NCBI GenBank assembly: GCA_037176885.1
Contig: JAWWNJ010000011.1
Location: forward strand, 248,001 to 312,000
DNA: 64,000 nt
DNA from: Favolaschia claudopus
Taxonomy: Eukaryota > Basidiomycota > Agaricomycetes > Agaricales > Mycenaceae
Direction of reading: 5' to 3'
Every line of letters begins with the position of its first letter. The stretch's first letter is position 1. The translations under genes were made by a program, and so were the position numbers. Below the pieces are notes generated by a model. The model worked only from the letters and a program-made list of their open reading frames with translations. It was not told the DNA's origin and ran no database searches. Positions 11,696-23,065 of this stretch are shown here, piece after piece.

Positions 11696-13726
11696 ATGTC
11701 GAGCACACCAAGCTGGAATTTCACGATAGACGACACAAGCCCGTTCCTCACTTACAGTCCGTCTTTCTCTCATTCCGTTTGTTCACGGCGTTCTCATATT
11801 AGCATTTTCAGCCCCTTTCGGTATGGAAAATGCCCTCGCCTAACGTCTCGTCTCAAACCTCCTTCTCATAGCCGACAGCTCGAACTCGGGCCTCCCAAAC
11901 GGCTGGATTCCCTGGTGAGATAATCGCTTTCTTAATCGCATCCCCACGCTAAGTTTGATATAACGCCTGTGCTTCCAGGTATCAAACAAGCGGTTTTCTC
12001 ACCAAAAATGGTAATCCGGGCGTGGGTACTTCGTACCATATCACTTCGCTCAACAATGCCTCCGTGGCCTTTGACTTTTACGGTTCGTGTGTCTGTATAA
12101 GCGGTGCTCGAGCTGCCGCTTGAATCCTTTTCTCAGGAAGCGCGTTATATCTATACGGCAACACAAATGCCTCGTACAGTGTCGTCGTTGACGGATCGAC
12201 ATCGCAACATACACCACCATCGTCTTCTTCCGACCTCTTGTTCCAGAAGACGGGACTCGACGCCAAGACACACTCCGGTGCGTGGTATTGCGAGGGTCGA
12301 CGATGCTAGTTCTTATCTGAAGCTGCTCCAGTAACCCTCAGCGCAACATTCAACAACGCCGCTCAACAATTCGCCTTTGACCGTGCAGTCATCTCCACCC
12401 CTATAACGAACAAGTCAGTCGATTCCAACTAATTCCGTCATCTCCTCACTTCCTCTCTAGCGAAGCACCCACCGAAGCATTCTACGACAACCTCGACACC
12501 GCGCACATCAGCTACTCTGGCACCTGGACCACTCCCGCCTACTCGGGTATCCCCAACACCTCCGTCACGCATCCATTTCACACAACGGATGCTAGCGCGA
12601 GTGCGACGATGCAGATCGGCAGAGGCGCGGTGGGAGTATCGTTATGGGGGATGGCGAACTGGGGGAATTGGGTGTATCAAGTGGTTAGTATTCTACCATG
12701 CCTGTCCTTGCGTGAACTCACGATTCTCTGATACAGTCGTTGGACGGTACCGACAGCAAATACAATGGTAGCACGTTCTTCCAGGTTCCGGATGCGCTTC
12801 TCTTTTATCAAGGTGGATTAGATCCAACGACTAATCATACTGTCGGTCCCGTTTTGTTCTATCATATGCTGGGTTCACTGAAGGACGAGTCACGTATTCA
12901 GATCTCTCTGACGAATACGTCTCCATCAATGAAACTCTCTTTGAATTCGATTCGTGTATTTACCATCGACGAGGCATCGCTGCCGCCCAGCTCATCCACC
13001 TTTGCCTCTGCTTCTGGGAGTACCGCCAGGTATGCCCACCAGCGCTCCCCCGATGTTCTCTTTGCTCTTTACTAACTATTCTCTTCCCGCAGCCCGCCTT
13101 CCTCCTCCTCCCCATCCGGTCCCTCAAAACACTCAGTCAACGTCGGCGCCATCGCCGGCTCCGTCATCGGCGCCGTATGGTTCCTCCTCGTCCTCGTCTT
13201 CGTTTGGTGGTATTTCCGCCGTCGCCGGCAAGCCGCAGCTGCCTCCCAAGACAGTATGACTGCCGTCGAGCAATACGCGTACGTCCCCCCGCAGGGCGAC
13301 GGTCAGCTGCAGCCATATTCCAAGGGGCAGATGTCGTTTTTGGCGGCTACGGGCCCGTTGACGTCTCCAACGTCTACGAGCCTTACGGCGCTTTCGTCTC
13401 CCGCCGCTGTAACGAGAACGGCTACGGCGTCGGGAAGCGATGCGGCACAGTCAGCGGCGAGTGGGAGTGGTAGTAAGCGGCGGCAGCTCGCAATGACCAC
13501 AGTCGCCTCGCCTACGCGGTCCGCTCAGGCTGTGTCTTCGACGTCACCCTCAGTCGTCTCCCCCTCGAGTGCCACGACGTCGCCCGAAGCGCGCATCGGG
13601 TTGGCGGTCCCGGATGTGGATCGTCTTATTGAGCTAATCGCTCAGCGGATTGATCCAGAGGGATCCAGACGAAATACTGCTGGTAATAGAGAGGAGGGAG
13701 CGCCGCCGCCGGAGTATCGCGGCTGA
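11696..13726 (+). CDS. Single-pass membrane protein with two extracellular beta-rich repeats (paralogue A)
   Basis: Fungal membrane protein of unknown function. Exons 1-4 are 11696-11756, 11812-11820 (a 9-nt micro-exon), 11872-11914 and 11979-12082; more exons follow from 12137. The mature N-terminus reads WNFTIDDTSPFLTYTPFAD, then NGWIPWYQTSGFLTKNG. Two related segments follow. The first has ALYLYGNTNASYSVVVDGS; the second has GVSLWGMANWGNWVYQVSLD and a later QVPDALLFYQGGLD. A Ser/Pro linker, a helix (NVGAIAGSVIGAVWFLLVLV) and a basic RRRRQ stop-transfer follow. The cytoplasmic tail is Ser/Ala/Thr rich and ends in APPPEYRG. No clear signal peptide precedes the helix, so export may use the internal helix. 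Its paralogue lies tail to tail downstream and shares the micro-exon. Confidence 0.8.
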
Positions 13727-14058
13727 TGAGGTGGGGCGGTGGACGTCAGCTCCGCGTTGCATCTCAGGACATGAGGAGATGACTCGGAATGATTTTTTTT
13801 TACTCTGGTCTCGTTGTTTTGTGGAGACTCAACCTACTGTACATCAAGTTATCCATTTGTATAATCCCGCGGGTTGTGTTGTGCAATTCGAATCTCATGG
13901 TCAAAAGATCTACTCGAACGCACGAGGTGTGACAGCAATTAAATAATTATATCATGTAAAGCGTCTAGCCAAAGAAAACATAACGATTGCTCACACTCGA
14001 GCCATAGAGCACGCCCCCTCTCCACCGACCACCATCATCGACCATCAGCACCCATCCC
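13727..14058. other. Convergent spacer between paralogues
   Basis: 332 bp between the stop codons of the two tail-to-tail membrane-protein genes. It should hold both 3' UTRs and polyadenylation sites. No gene is visible. Confidence 0.6.
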
Positions 14059-16124
14059 TCATCCTCGATACTCTGGCGGCGGCGCACCTGCACTCTCTCG
14101 ATTACCAGCATTGATATTCTGCCTCGGGTCAATCCGTTGCGCAATCAGCTCAACCAGGCGGTCTACATCCGTAGGAGCGAGTCCAACCGGTGCTCCGGGA
14201 GTAGGTGCCGTCGCGGTAGTCGTAGGCGAAGCAGGCAATTCCGCAGCGGATTGAGTGGGCGAGGGGAGTGAGGCCATGACGAGTTGTCTTCGCTTTTCGC
14301 TCCCACCGAAACCGCCGCCGGCGCCGTGTGTCCCTGACCTATCTGTCCCCGTAGCTGTCGCCGTCGCGCTCGAACTTGACAGCGCCGCCTCGCTGCGAGG
14401 ACCGGCGGTGGATGTCAAGCCCGTGAGGCTTGTGGTGAAGCTCGGTGAGGCCATCGTTCCGTTTTCGGTCGTCGTACTCAGCGGCGCGCCTTCATTGCCC
14501 GCAGAGACGAACGATGGCTCCCCGTCGGAGTAGGGTTGGAGCTGATCGTTATAGAAGTAGCCCTCAGTCTTGCCGTTTTCAGGCGCATCCGCGGCACGGC
14601 GGCGACGGCGGCGGAGGCACCACCAGATCAAGGCGAGACCGGCGAGGAGGACGAGCGCACCGATTACGCCGCCGGCGACGGCACCAGCGTTGACGGAAGA
14701 GCTTTTCGAGGTGGAGGCGGCGGCAGAGGAGGATGGGCTGCAAGATGTTTGAGTTAGTCTCGGGCACGTTTGGCGATCATCAGGTATACCTTGCAATGAA
14801 ACCGGATGAGCTAGGAGGCACCGCTCCTTCGTCGACGGTGAATACACGGATCGAATTGAGTGCGAGGTTCATCCCAGGGGATACATTCTTTATCGAGATC
14901 TGGATGTACACGGGCTTGAGTACTAAATTCACGCGAAGGCAATAAAAACGACAGACATTATGATTGACCGTCGGATCCAAGCCACCTTGATGAAAGAGCA
15001 GTGCGTCTGGGACCTGGAAGAAGGTGCTGCCGTTGTAGCTGTTATTGGTACCGTCCAACGACTGGCGGCGTTACCGCAAAAGTTAGAAGACATCTATAGT
15101 CAAGAAGGCGCATGATACTCACCACTTGATACACCCAATTCCCCCAATTCGCCATTCCCCATAACGAGACTCCCACTGCGCCTTTGCCGATCTCCATCGT
15201 AGCGCTCGCAGTTTCCTTGGTCGTATGCCACGGGTGCGTGACTGAGGTATTAGGAATACCCGCAGCGGTCGGGGTGGTCCAAGTGCCCGAGTAGTTGATG
15301 TGCGCGGTGTCGAGGTTATCGTAGAAAGACTCTTTCGGTGCATTCCTTGTGAAGTGGAGGTCAGACTAAACGAGGGAGTATGCAGACGTCGTGGGGGAAT
15401 GTCTTACTTGTCCGTTAGCGGGGCAGATATTACCGCACGGTCAAAGGCGAATTGCTGGGCGGGGTCGTTGGGTGTGGCGCTGAGGGTTACTGCAATCGCG
15501 ATAAACGAGAGGAAGCATAAACTGCGGTGGTTCGCGCACCAGAGTGTGTCTTCGTGTCGAGTCCCGTCTTCTGGAATAACAGGTCTGGAGAAGACGGAGG
15601 TGTATGCTGCGACGTCGATCCATCGATGATGACACTGTAAGAGGCATTGGTGGTGCCGTAGAGATACACCGCGTTTCCTGGGATAACGACGAGCGGTTCA
15701 GCGACAAGTCTAGTTCACGTCGACGAGTCTAACGAACCGTAGAATTCAAACGCCACGGAAGCATTATTCTGCGAGGAGGTGATATGATACGAAGCACCCA
15801 CACCCGCGTTCCCATTCTTGGTGAGAAAGCCGCTGGTGTCATACCTGGATTCGTCGAGGAGAAGTTAGACAGAGAGATCACCCGGGAAACGAATCGTTTA
15901 CCAAGGAACCCAGCCATTCGTGAGTCCCGAATTTGAGCCGTCGGCTATGAGGTAGTCTTCAGACGAAGTCCCAGGCACTGGGGAGCTTTACATACCATAA
16001 GGAACTGGAAAAGGGAGAGAAAAAAGGGATATTCAGTAAGATGCGGAAGACGAGTGAACGAAAACAACGAACTGTAAGTAAGGAACGGACTGGTGTCGTC
16101 TATAGTAAAATTCCAGCTCGACAT
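14059..16124 (-). CDS. Single-pass membrane protein with two extracellular beta-rich repeats (paralogue B)
   Basis: Paralogue of the 11696 gene in opposite orientation. Exon 1 (16124-16073) encodes MSSWNFTIDDTSPFLTY. A 9-nt micro-exon (16004-15996) and the next exon add IPYADGSNSGLTNGWVPW. The order of parts is the same: SGFLTKNGNAGVG, a first repeat with AVYLYGTTNASYSVIIDGS, a second repeat with VGVSLWGMANWGNWVYQV, then QVPDALLFHQGGLDP. A Ser-rich linker, the helix AGAVAGGVIGALVLLAGLAL and a basic stretch WWCLRRRRRRA follow. The tail keeps LVELIAQRIDP and the end APPPEYRG, both matching paralogue A, while the Ser/Thr-rich middle has diverged. The role is unknown; surface sensing or adhesion is only a guess from layout. 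Confidence 0.8.
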
Positions 16125-17628
16125 TATTGTAGTGAAAGAGAAGGACGGAAGAAAAAGGAAATGTGTCGTGGGCCCTCGCTCAAATTACCTCTAGTATCAA
16201 CTTGATCAGTTACCGCGATCTTTTCGCGCACTTGATCGAGGTCAGCGAGACTGTCAAACTGGAGCGGAGCGCGGTATTAGTACAGGGACCCGGGTGAAAT
16301 CTGATATCCCATGCTAAGGCGCCAGATTTAGAGGTCGCATTTGCCACACAAGCGCCAGGAACGGTCTGCGATCTTCAAGTCTGAGACCAAGTCAAGGGCG
16401 GCGGCGGCACGAGGTCTATGTGCACGGTGAATTTGCTGGTTTGTTGCAGAGCCAAAGCGTGATTTCGTTTAGATTCGTTTCAAAGGCCATCTGAAAAGCA
16501 GGATCTGGCACCGGTGCGCTGAGAATCGGACGCCCAACGGCACAGTACGCAATAGCTTTGGCGCCCGCTTGTCGTAAATCAGCTGTCCGCGAACACCGTG
16601 TCATGGCCGTGTACTGACAAGTCGCAAACGGTGCGTGTTCGGGTGCATAGACAATAGAAGTACTGTACCATTTCGGTCAATTCACCCGGCCTGTGACCTG
16701 TGACACCTCGAAACGAAATTCAAAGTTCGTCTTTGGGCTGAATCGAGCGTGACACCTCGAAATATTCGTCAATGGTGCCGAAACTGGGTCGGGTTTGCTC
16801 ACCTCTTTTCAGAGAAATTTGAACAATTTGCAGCCCCAGAATTGCAACTCCCGGATGAATGCGGCTGATTTTGCAAGATTTTGCTCTAAAAAAGACTGAA
16901 ATGGCTGGAATTCGCGGTCGTTTGAGCCAGGCAGAGACCAAGATGACACACTAGGATAAGAAATTTCGGGAAAAGCGCCGGAAATGTTTGTTTGGGGGCT
17001 TAACGAGGTGTGTGGGCGAAAAATCGAATTTTAAAGCCTATTTTCCCGGTTTTTCCAACTTTTCGGTCACATTCGTCAATCCTTACGGTGACCTGTGACA
17101 GGCGCGAAAATATTCGTCAATCCGGGTGCCTGTGACGCGTGACAGACGAATTGATCGAAATAGTACAGTAATATGAGTTCAAGAAGTTCGGCCACGGTAC
17201 GAGACAATTGGTCTTCAATTCATTCCATTGGGCTGTTACTGAGCGGTGGTACTGAGTTGAGTGACGTTGATGATTGAAGTGGGGGGGCTTGTTTTGGGAC
17301 GTTGCAGTGATTTCGAAGCTTCTGCGCTATTTTCCTGGCTTCCATATGAACAGGTTGTAGATTCAGTGCCATGGATTCGCCCGACATCGCTGAATAGAGC
17401 AAGAAAGACGGACAAAAGCGGAGAAAACAAAGCAAGTTCGTGACTGCGTCACAGAATGTGACTAACTCGAAAATTCTCCGAGTCTGCGGTCGATGGACTG
17501 GGATTGGTTGTGATATCAATAAAAGGGTATACATAAATTTCTATCCTGTGCGTCTATCGCCACGCTCTCATATTAAAGACGTACTACGAGCCAAGTAATT
17601 TAATTTTATGCGCAAGAAAAGGCACTCC
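16125..17628. other. Intergenic region with repeated GTGACA / ATTCGTCAAT motifs
   Basis: 1.5 kb between the start of membrane-protein paralogue B and the 3' end of the transporter gene. No credible gene is present. The part from about 16670 to 17160 carries repeated words such as CCTGTGACCTGTGACA and TATTCGTCAAT and looks like a dispersed repeat rather than unique spacer. Confidence 0.55.
16670..17160. repeat. Candidate dispersed repeat with GTGACA/ATTCGTCAAT motifs at both ends
   Basis: The word GACCTGTGACA occurs at 16695-16705 and again near 17089-17099. The longer word CGAAATATTCGTCAAT occurs near 16758-16773, with a near copy at about 17105-17121 and a shorter ATTCGTCAAT near 17071. GTGACG-CGTGACAG follows at about 17131. 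The repeated words flank about 280 bp of AT-rich unique-looking sequence. This may be a MITE-like or degraded non-autonomous element. There is no coding capacity, and target-site duplications were not identified. Confidence 0.45.
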
Positions 17629-19063
17629 TCACGTCCTCGGCGACCCAACAGTCTGCCCATCCACCCTCGGCACAATCACCACCCCCGTCATCACACTCGC
17701 AAACGCCAACATCAACGAGCTCGCCGTCAACACCGCACTCCGCGCACTCTCCACCCCCGTCAACAAACTCACCACCACGAACACATTCAACGGCACCCTA
17801 AACAGACTGCTCAGCGTCGCGCGATGCTCGTTCGCGATGAGCGTCCCGCGCAGCATGCCCTGCACGGGATAGTACATCCCCACACAGGCCTCGAACAAGC
17901 AGAACGCCCAGAAGCGCACGTGCGCGGAGGGCTGCGAGACGGCGACGGCGAGCGCGAGTGCGGAGACGGCGCAGACGCACGAGGAGAGCTTGGCGTGGGT
18001 GAGCAGCGAGGGCTCGGAGGACATGGCGAGGAGGGAGGTGTAGGCGATGGAGCCGAGCATCATGGAGAGCATGAACGCGGAGAAGATGTAGCCGAGGGGG
18101 AGGGAGGCGGTGGAGAATTCCTGCAGCGAGGGCACCCAGAGGAAGACGAAGAGGTACATGGAGCCTTCGAAGCACGTCTGGGTGAGGCCGAGGACGAGGA
18201 GGCGCGGGTCGTCTTGCACGATACGCATGGCGATGCGGAGGCGGGTGAGTTCCGACGTGCTTGACGATTTCTCGGAGGTGCCGCCGTAGTTCTCGACCCA
18301 AGAGCCGCGGATGACGAACCAGGCGAGGATGAGGAGGGCACCCGATGCAATGAAGGGAGATCCGAAGGTACCCGTGAGGCCGACGAGCTGGTTGGAGAAG
18401 ATACCCGCGCCGGTGGCAACGAGGCCGTTGACGAGCGTCGCGCGGCCCAATATGACCGACAGATCAGACTGCGGGAGGGCGTGCGAGGAAGCTGCGGAGA
18501 TGACCCATGACTCGAAGGCAGAGAAGAGAATTGAAGTCGAAATTCCGCCGAGGACGCGGCCCATGAGCAGTATGGGGAGGAAAGGGACTTGTATGCACAA
18601 ACACGCGGCGGTGTAAGTCGCGCAAAAGACAAGACACAGACGTTTGCGACCATGCTGGTCTGCCCAGACACCAATGAGCGGCGCGGCGAGTCCAGCAGAC
18701 ATGAAGCCCGTAACGAAGAGAATGGCGACTATCCGCTCAGAAAACTTGTACTGCTCGTGATACAGCGAATAGACATATGGGCCCTGCAGCCAGTCCGCAC
18801 CTAGTCAACTCAGCTAGCGTTTCACATGTAGAACAAAGCCACATACCCATGACAATAGCATAGACGATGAGATACTGTCTCGTCAACGCCGCAAGTGCTG
18901 CTGCCGTTCCAGCACTGCTGAGACCGCCCTCAGCGCGCTCTTCGCGAGAATCTTTAGCTGAGACTCTAGCTTTTCCTGCCGATGCGCGTTGGTCGGCAAT
19001 GAGAGCTACTAGACATCCTACAGCAAGCCAAAGCAGCTGGACCTCGTAGAAACCGAGTGCCAT
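17629..19063 (-). CDS. Major facilitator, MFSD5/molybdate-anion transporter type
   Basis: Polytopic membrane transporter of the MFS_5 group, whose plant, algal and human members take up molybdate. Two exons, 19063-18847 and 18800-17629, give 462 residues, close to the family length. The N-terminus FYEVQLLWLAVGCLVALIAD is the first helix. The family signature ADWLQGPYVYSLYHEQYKFS directly follows the only intron. Further landmarks are GVWADQHGRKRLCLVF (the MFS loop 2-3 motif), GRVLGGISTSILFSAFESW and a C-terminal half with FEACVGMYYPVQGMLRG. A large antisense frame over 17608-18264 is a high-GC shadow. Molybdate as substrate is inferred from family. Confidence 0.88.
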
Positions 19064-20092
19064 GGTAGTTTTCGAGGTAGTTGATTGAAATCAAATTGTC
19101 ACGTAACGGCGCCAAAAGAAGACTGAATTGGTGGGCGTCGCTACCATACGTGGCGGCGGCGGCAAGCGTTCTAGTCGACGAGCTACGCAGCGTCGGGAGC
19201 CCGGTAGTGGCTGGCGGGGGCGAAGAGGAAGAAGGAGCGGGATAGTCGAACAAACAAGGGTAATCAATAAAATTCTATTCAACGCCGATGTCCATATATG
19301 GTAATTTTCTTTCCCAGCCCCAGAAAAACAAATGTGACGACGCGGTGGAGGGGCATGCGCAGTAACGGACGCGGGGAGAGTTGACCTTAGCTTTCTTGGC
19401 ATTTCGCGCAGAATATGTAGCTATGTACAAAATTCTCAGGGCAGTCGACCACACGAGCGGAGATATCTTTTAACACAGCCTTGAATGCCATAAACAACCA
19501 CGAGTCATCGATTGTGCCCGAGTACTATAGTGCTCGAGCTGAAAGCGAAAATCACAGTCTCGACTCTCTACATACTTACATCCGGAGCGAGGGAAGCTCA
19601 ACTTGAAGTAGTTCCAATCAGAGACCGTTAATCAGGATCAAAAAGGGCTTCCTCTAGTTGGATTTCTGATTGCTTCTCCGAGAAAATGAACTTCGAACAG
19701 CCTTCAGGTCGATCCTACTATCGATTCTCTGATCTAGCATAATACTTAACGGCGAGAGCTGCCCGAATTGTTGAGCGATGTCCGCAGCAAGGAGAGGCTG
19801 TTTCATACCTGAGCAAAAACCAGCGCCCTTCCGCGCTGGAAGCCCCCCCTCGGACTTTCGGATGCAGTAGTATTGTGAATCCGAGTTTCAGGCACAAAAA
19901 TCAGCGCAAAAATTAATTTTAGAAGAAAGAACAAAGCAGCACGATCCTGAAGGTGAATTGTAATATGCGCTACGTGTTCAGCGGGGTCGCGGGCACCGAT
20001 TTTGCAGAGCTTGAACCTCCGTCTTCAAGCATCAGACAGAAAAAAATGCAGTATTATTTCTAAGAGGTTGCATACGATAGCGAAAGTCCATA
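19064..20092. other. Intergenic region
   Basis: About 1 kb between the transporter start and the end of the O-fucosyltransferase-like gene, both on the minus strand. It holds the transporter promoter. No gene, RNA or repeat could be supported. Confidence 0.55.
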
Positions 20093-21887
20093 TCACCAAA
20101 AACGAATTGTCCGTGGGTCCCTACCCCCAGCAAGCCGAATTTGAACCACGTTGCTGCTCATTGAGGAGAACTGGAAGCGAACTCGTTAAGTGAATTCAAC
20201 CGCAAGACATCATAATCAGACTCACCCCGACACCAATGAACGCCTCAGCGGCCGTCATAATCGCCATATCCACCGCCTGCCCGACCGCCCGCTCCTCGAG
20301 CGTCAACTCCATGTCAAACGAAGTCGACACAATCCACCCATCCGCCTTCAACAGCGCCGTAAGATTCTCCATCCACTCTCGTTGACCATTAGTAGCAACA
20401 TAAATCCTACGCAGATTCGGCGCCGTTCCAGACATCATCGCCTCCTCACGAACCTTGCCTACACGCGCAACGATCTCCTCGGCCGTGGGCAAGCAGTGCT
20501 TGAACCTAGCGTCCTGCGGCGAATCACCTTCCGGGACTTCTAGGTAATCTGGAAGCTGCGGCCACATAGGCCGACTGAAATCCACAAACTCGGGCCGTTG
20601 GCTGATTTTGGGGGTCCCGAGGTTGTTCCATGCGTTGTACTCCGCGAGCCCGAAGGAGAGGCCTTGACAGTGGCCTTCGTAGTCTCCACGACGGACGTGG
20701 ATCGCAAGGAGACCGGGGATCGGGGGCTCTGAGGCGTGCAGCGGCTTGAAGGAAGTTAATTTGTACGGCGCAACATCGGCGGCGCTGGGTAGAAGATATT
20801 TTGGTGGACGGGGAGTAGTGCTGAGGAGATGGAAGTTGCGGGAAAGGGCACCAGTGACAAGCGACGACCAGGCAAAATACTTGAGTGTCGGCGAGGGGCC
20901 GTAGGACGGCCAGGCGGAGAGAATTCTGTAAGCGAAAAGTCTAGAAAATTATTGAGCCGATGTACACAGAAATTAGGCTGAACGAATGCGCACATGTAAT
21001 TGAACACCGAGCTGCCTTCGATGCTCACACAAGAAGCCTCCATTCTCAACAATTTAGAAGCCCATCTCGTCAAAATTCTTCCCCCATCGTCTATAGCGTC
21101 GTCGAGCCCTAATTCGCGCATAGTCTGGCCCACGTTAACGACGACGACCTCGTGTGGTGGGCAGACGACATTCCACCATTTTTCTGAGACCGACCGCCTG
21201 ACGAGGCTGTCCGGACCGTCGGCAGAGAAAGGGCCTCCGCCGGTGGGGCCAGAAACGAATGCATTCATGGGAACATGAAGCATGTGCCGTGTGCCGTTGT
21301 CGAGCGTGTCGGGGAAGGGGGGATGGTCGCGGGGAATATAGTCCGGGAAGACGTATGCGCGTTGGGACAGATACGCTAGGTGGGTGTTCATCAACCTGGG
21401 GGGAGTCAGGGGGAGTCAGTATAGATTCGCGCCTGGCCTTTGAACACTCACTGCTCTTGAAAGACGTTGTTCCACCTAGATGAAGGAGGTCAAGAAGGAC
21501 TCGGAGTCAACGCAGGAGAGAAAAACAGTTCTCACCCCGACCCCCAGGAAGCGTGAGGGAAGAACAGATACCTACGAGGTCGTTAACGGGGGAATACAGT
21601 CGATGAGAAGTGCATAGAAAATACCTCGGGCGGTGTCCTTTGCTAGGGGGTAAAGAATGCTGCGGAAGATTGCGCTCATAATCTTTAATGACGCTGAAAG
21701 TGGGATGTCTCAAGGCCACAGCGACCTCGTCCACCTCGTCGACCCACGCAGGCCTAGACACAGGCGGGCAGCTAGCCACGAAAAAGAAACACGAGACGAC
21801 GAGAAGGGCTCCAACGCCTAAATACCGGAGACGCATGCGGCGAAGAGGTAGGAAATGGTTCCAAAAAATAAATGGGGGGCGTTCCAT
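20093..21887 (-). CDS. O-fucosyltransferase-like type II membrane glycosyltransferase
   Basis: Likely Golgi or ER GDP-sugar glycosyltransferase. The ATG at 21887 gives a short cytosolic tail, then a helix near residues 22-41 (YLGVGALLVVSCFFFVA), a type II anchor; an internal Met at residue 18 is also possible. Spliced exons 21887-21625, 21571-21536, 21475-21452 (24 nt) and 21395 onward give RYLFFPHASWGSGWNNVFQE. The GDP-fucose-type motif LAIHVRRGDYEGHC appears mid-protein, and RRIYVATNGQREWM with EAFIGVG follows. The last exon (20170-20093) adds FSSMSSNVVQIRLAGGRDPR and ends in IRFW. The nearest recognised group is the fungal GDP-fucose protein O-fucosyltransferase fold. It is divergent from the GT69 gene across about 1.2 kb. 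Confidence 0.8.
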
Positions 21888-23065
21888 GTGGTCAGAGTTT
21901 TGTTGAGTTTGGTTTTAGTGGCTGCCAGCTTCTGTATAGTCCATTCGGCAGGCACGAAATATGTACGGCCCGAGGCTCAGACGCAACGATACCTCTTTGA
22001 TCGCTCGTCAGATTAGTCAAAATTATTGACAGCGGTTTTCGCTCAATATCTCAAATAGTAACAGCATGCATTGCCTCCGCCCATTGCTGTATGAATGGCT
22101 TTCCACTTTCAGCCCAAATCTACTCGAATCATGAGATTAGATGCATGTCGGACTTTTGTGTTCTATGCTGAACATTCTTACCGATTTTGAGCGGCTGAGC
22201 CATCCCGAGGTCCGTTGCTGCGGTCTTGTCAAGGTCAGTTTGCTTCCTGGTTAGTGCGTCAGGTATCAGATACGCCGATTGAAGCCAATCCATGGTTCAA
22301 CGTTCAGTTTGAAAGCGTCGACCGAGATGACCGAAATAGTGGTGAAGTGAAAGATTGTGGCTTGAATTCCGACTTTATAAGGGGATTGGTGGCAGAATGT
22401 TGTGGAAATCGGACAAGTCTATCGAACAAGGTTTTGCTTTTGGTTCAAGGGTTCGAAATCTTGGTTGCGAGTAACTTCAAAGCCTTCAGCGAAGTACGGA
22501 GCCAATACGGAGCAGCAACTTGAGATCGGCGGCTACAGTTTGAATCAAGAGCAATGCCACGTTTGCCTGTATTCAATATCAGCGGCTGAATTCACATTTT
22601 GGACCTCGAGCCCTTAAGAGCGACGTTCCAGTGTGAGGCGCTCGAGGGCGCTTGAGGCTGTTGACGACTTGACACAAACGTGAGAATGTGACGTGATGTC
22701 ACATCAAAAGTCACGCTTTGCCTTCAACAACTCAATTCTTGGCAAATTCTTGGCGGTCAAGTTACAGCGTACTACGCAGTCCGACGCGTACGGCGGTCGA
22801 TTTCGTTTTTCTATGCGCCGTATGTTTGCACTGGATTCAGAACAGGAAAAATCTGGAAAGATGAAGTTGACTCGGATCGTGGCAGACCATTCAACGACTG
22901 CGGACTCCGTTGGCAAGGAAATGACCGGGTTTCGGCGTTCTTCTGCGAGATGACATGAATATGAACGCAGACAGGTGTCGACGGACACGCGGCGATCTTT
23001 TCCCTTCCTATTCTCCGGACTCCGGAGACCCGCAGGCGTGCGCTCTAAAACAACACCAGTGACCA
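21888..23065. promoter_or_regulatory. Divergent promoter region between two glycosyltransferase genes
   Basis: This 1.18-kb region separates the starts of the O-fucosyltransferase-like gene (minus) and the GT69 gene (plus), so it must carry both promoters. The small frames inside show no recognisable domain. A perfect inverted repeat lies at 22686-22704. Confidence 0.5.
22686..22704. promoter_or_regulatory. Perfect 7-bp inverted repeat with bZIP/CRE-like half sites
   Basis: ATGTGAC and GTCACAT are separated by 5 nt. The element includes TGACGT and ATGTCA, which resemble half sites bound by fungal bZIP factors. It lies about 360 bp upstream of the GT69 start in a divergent promoter. Binding is inferred only. 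Confidence 0.35.

Noticed and set aside
17608..18264. 218-residue plus-strand open frame rich in Arg/His
   Set aside because: It is antisense to the transporter coding exon and has a composition-driven sequence; the minus-strand protein has clear family motifs.
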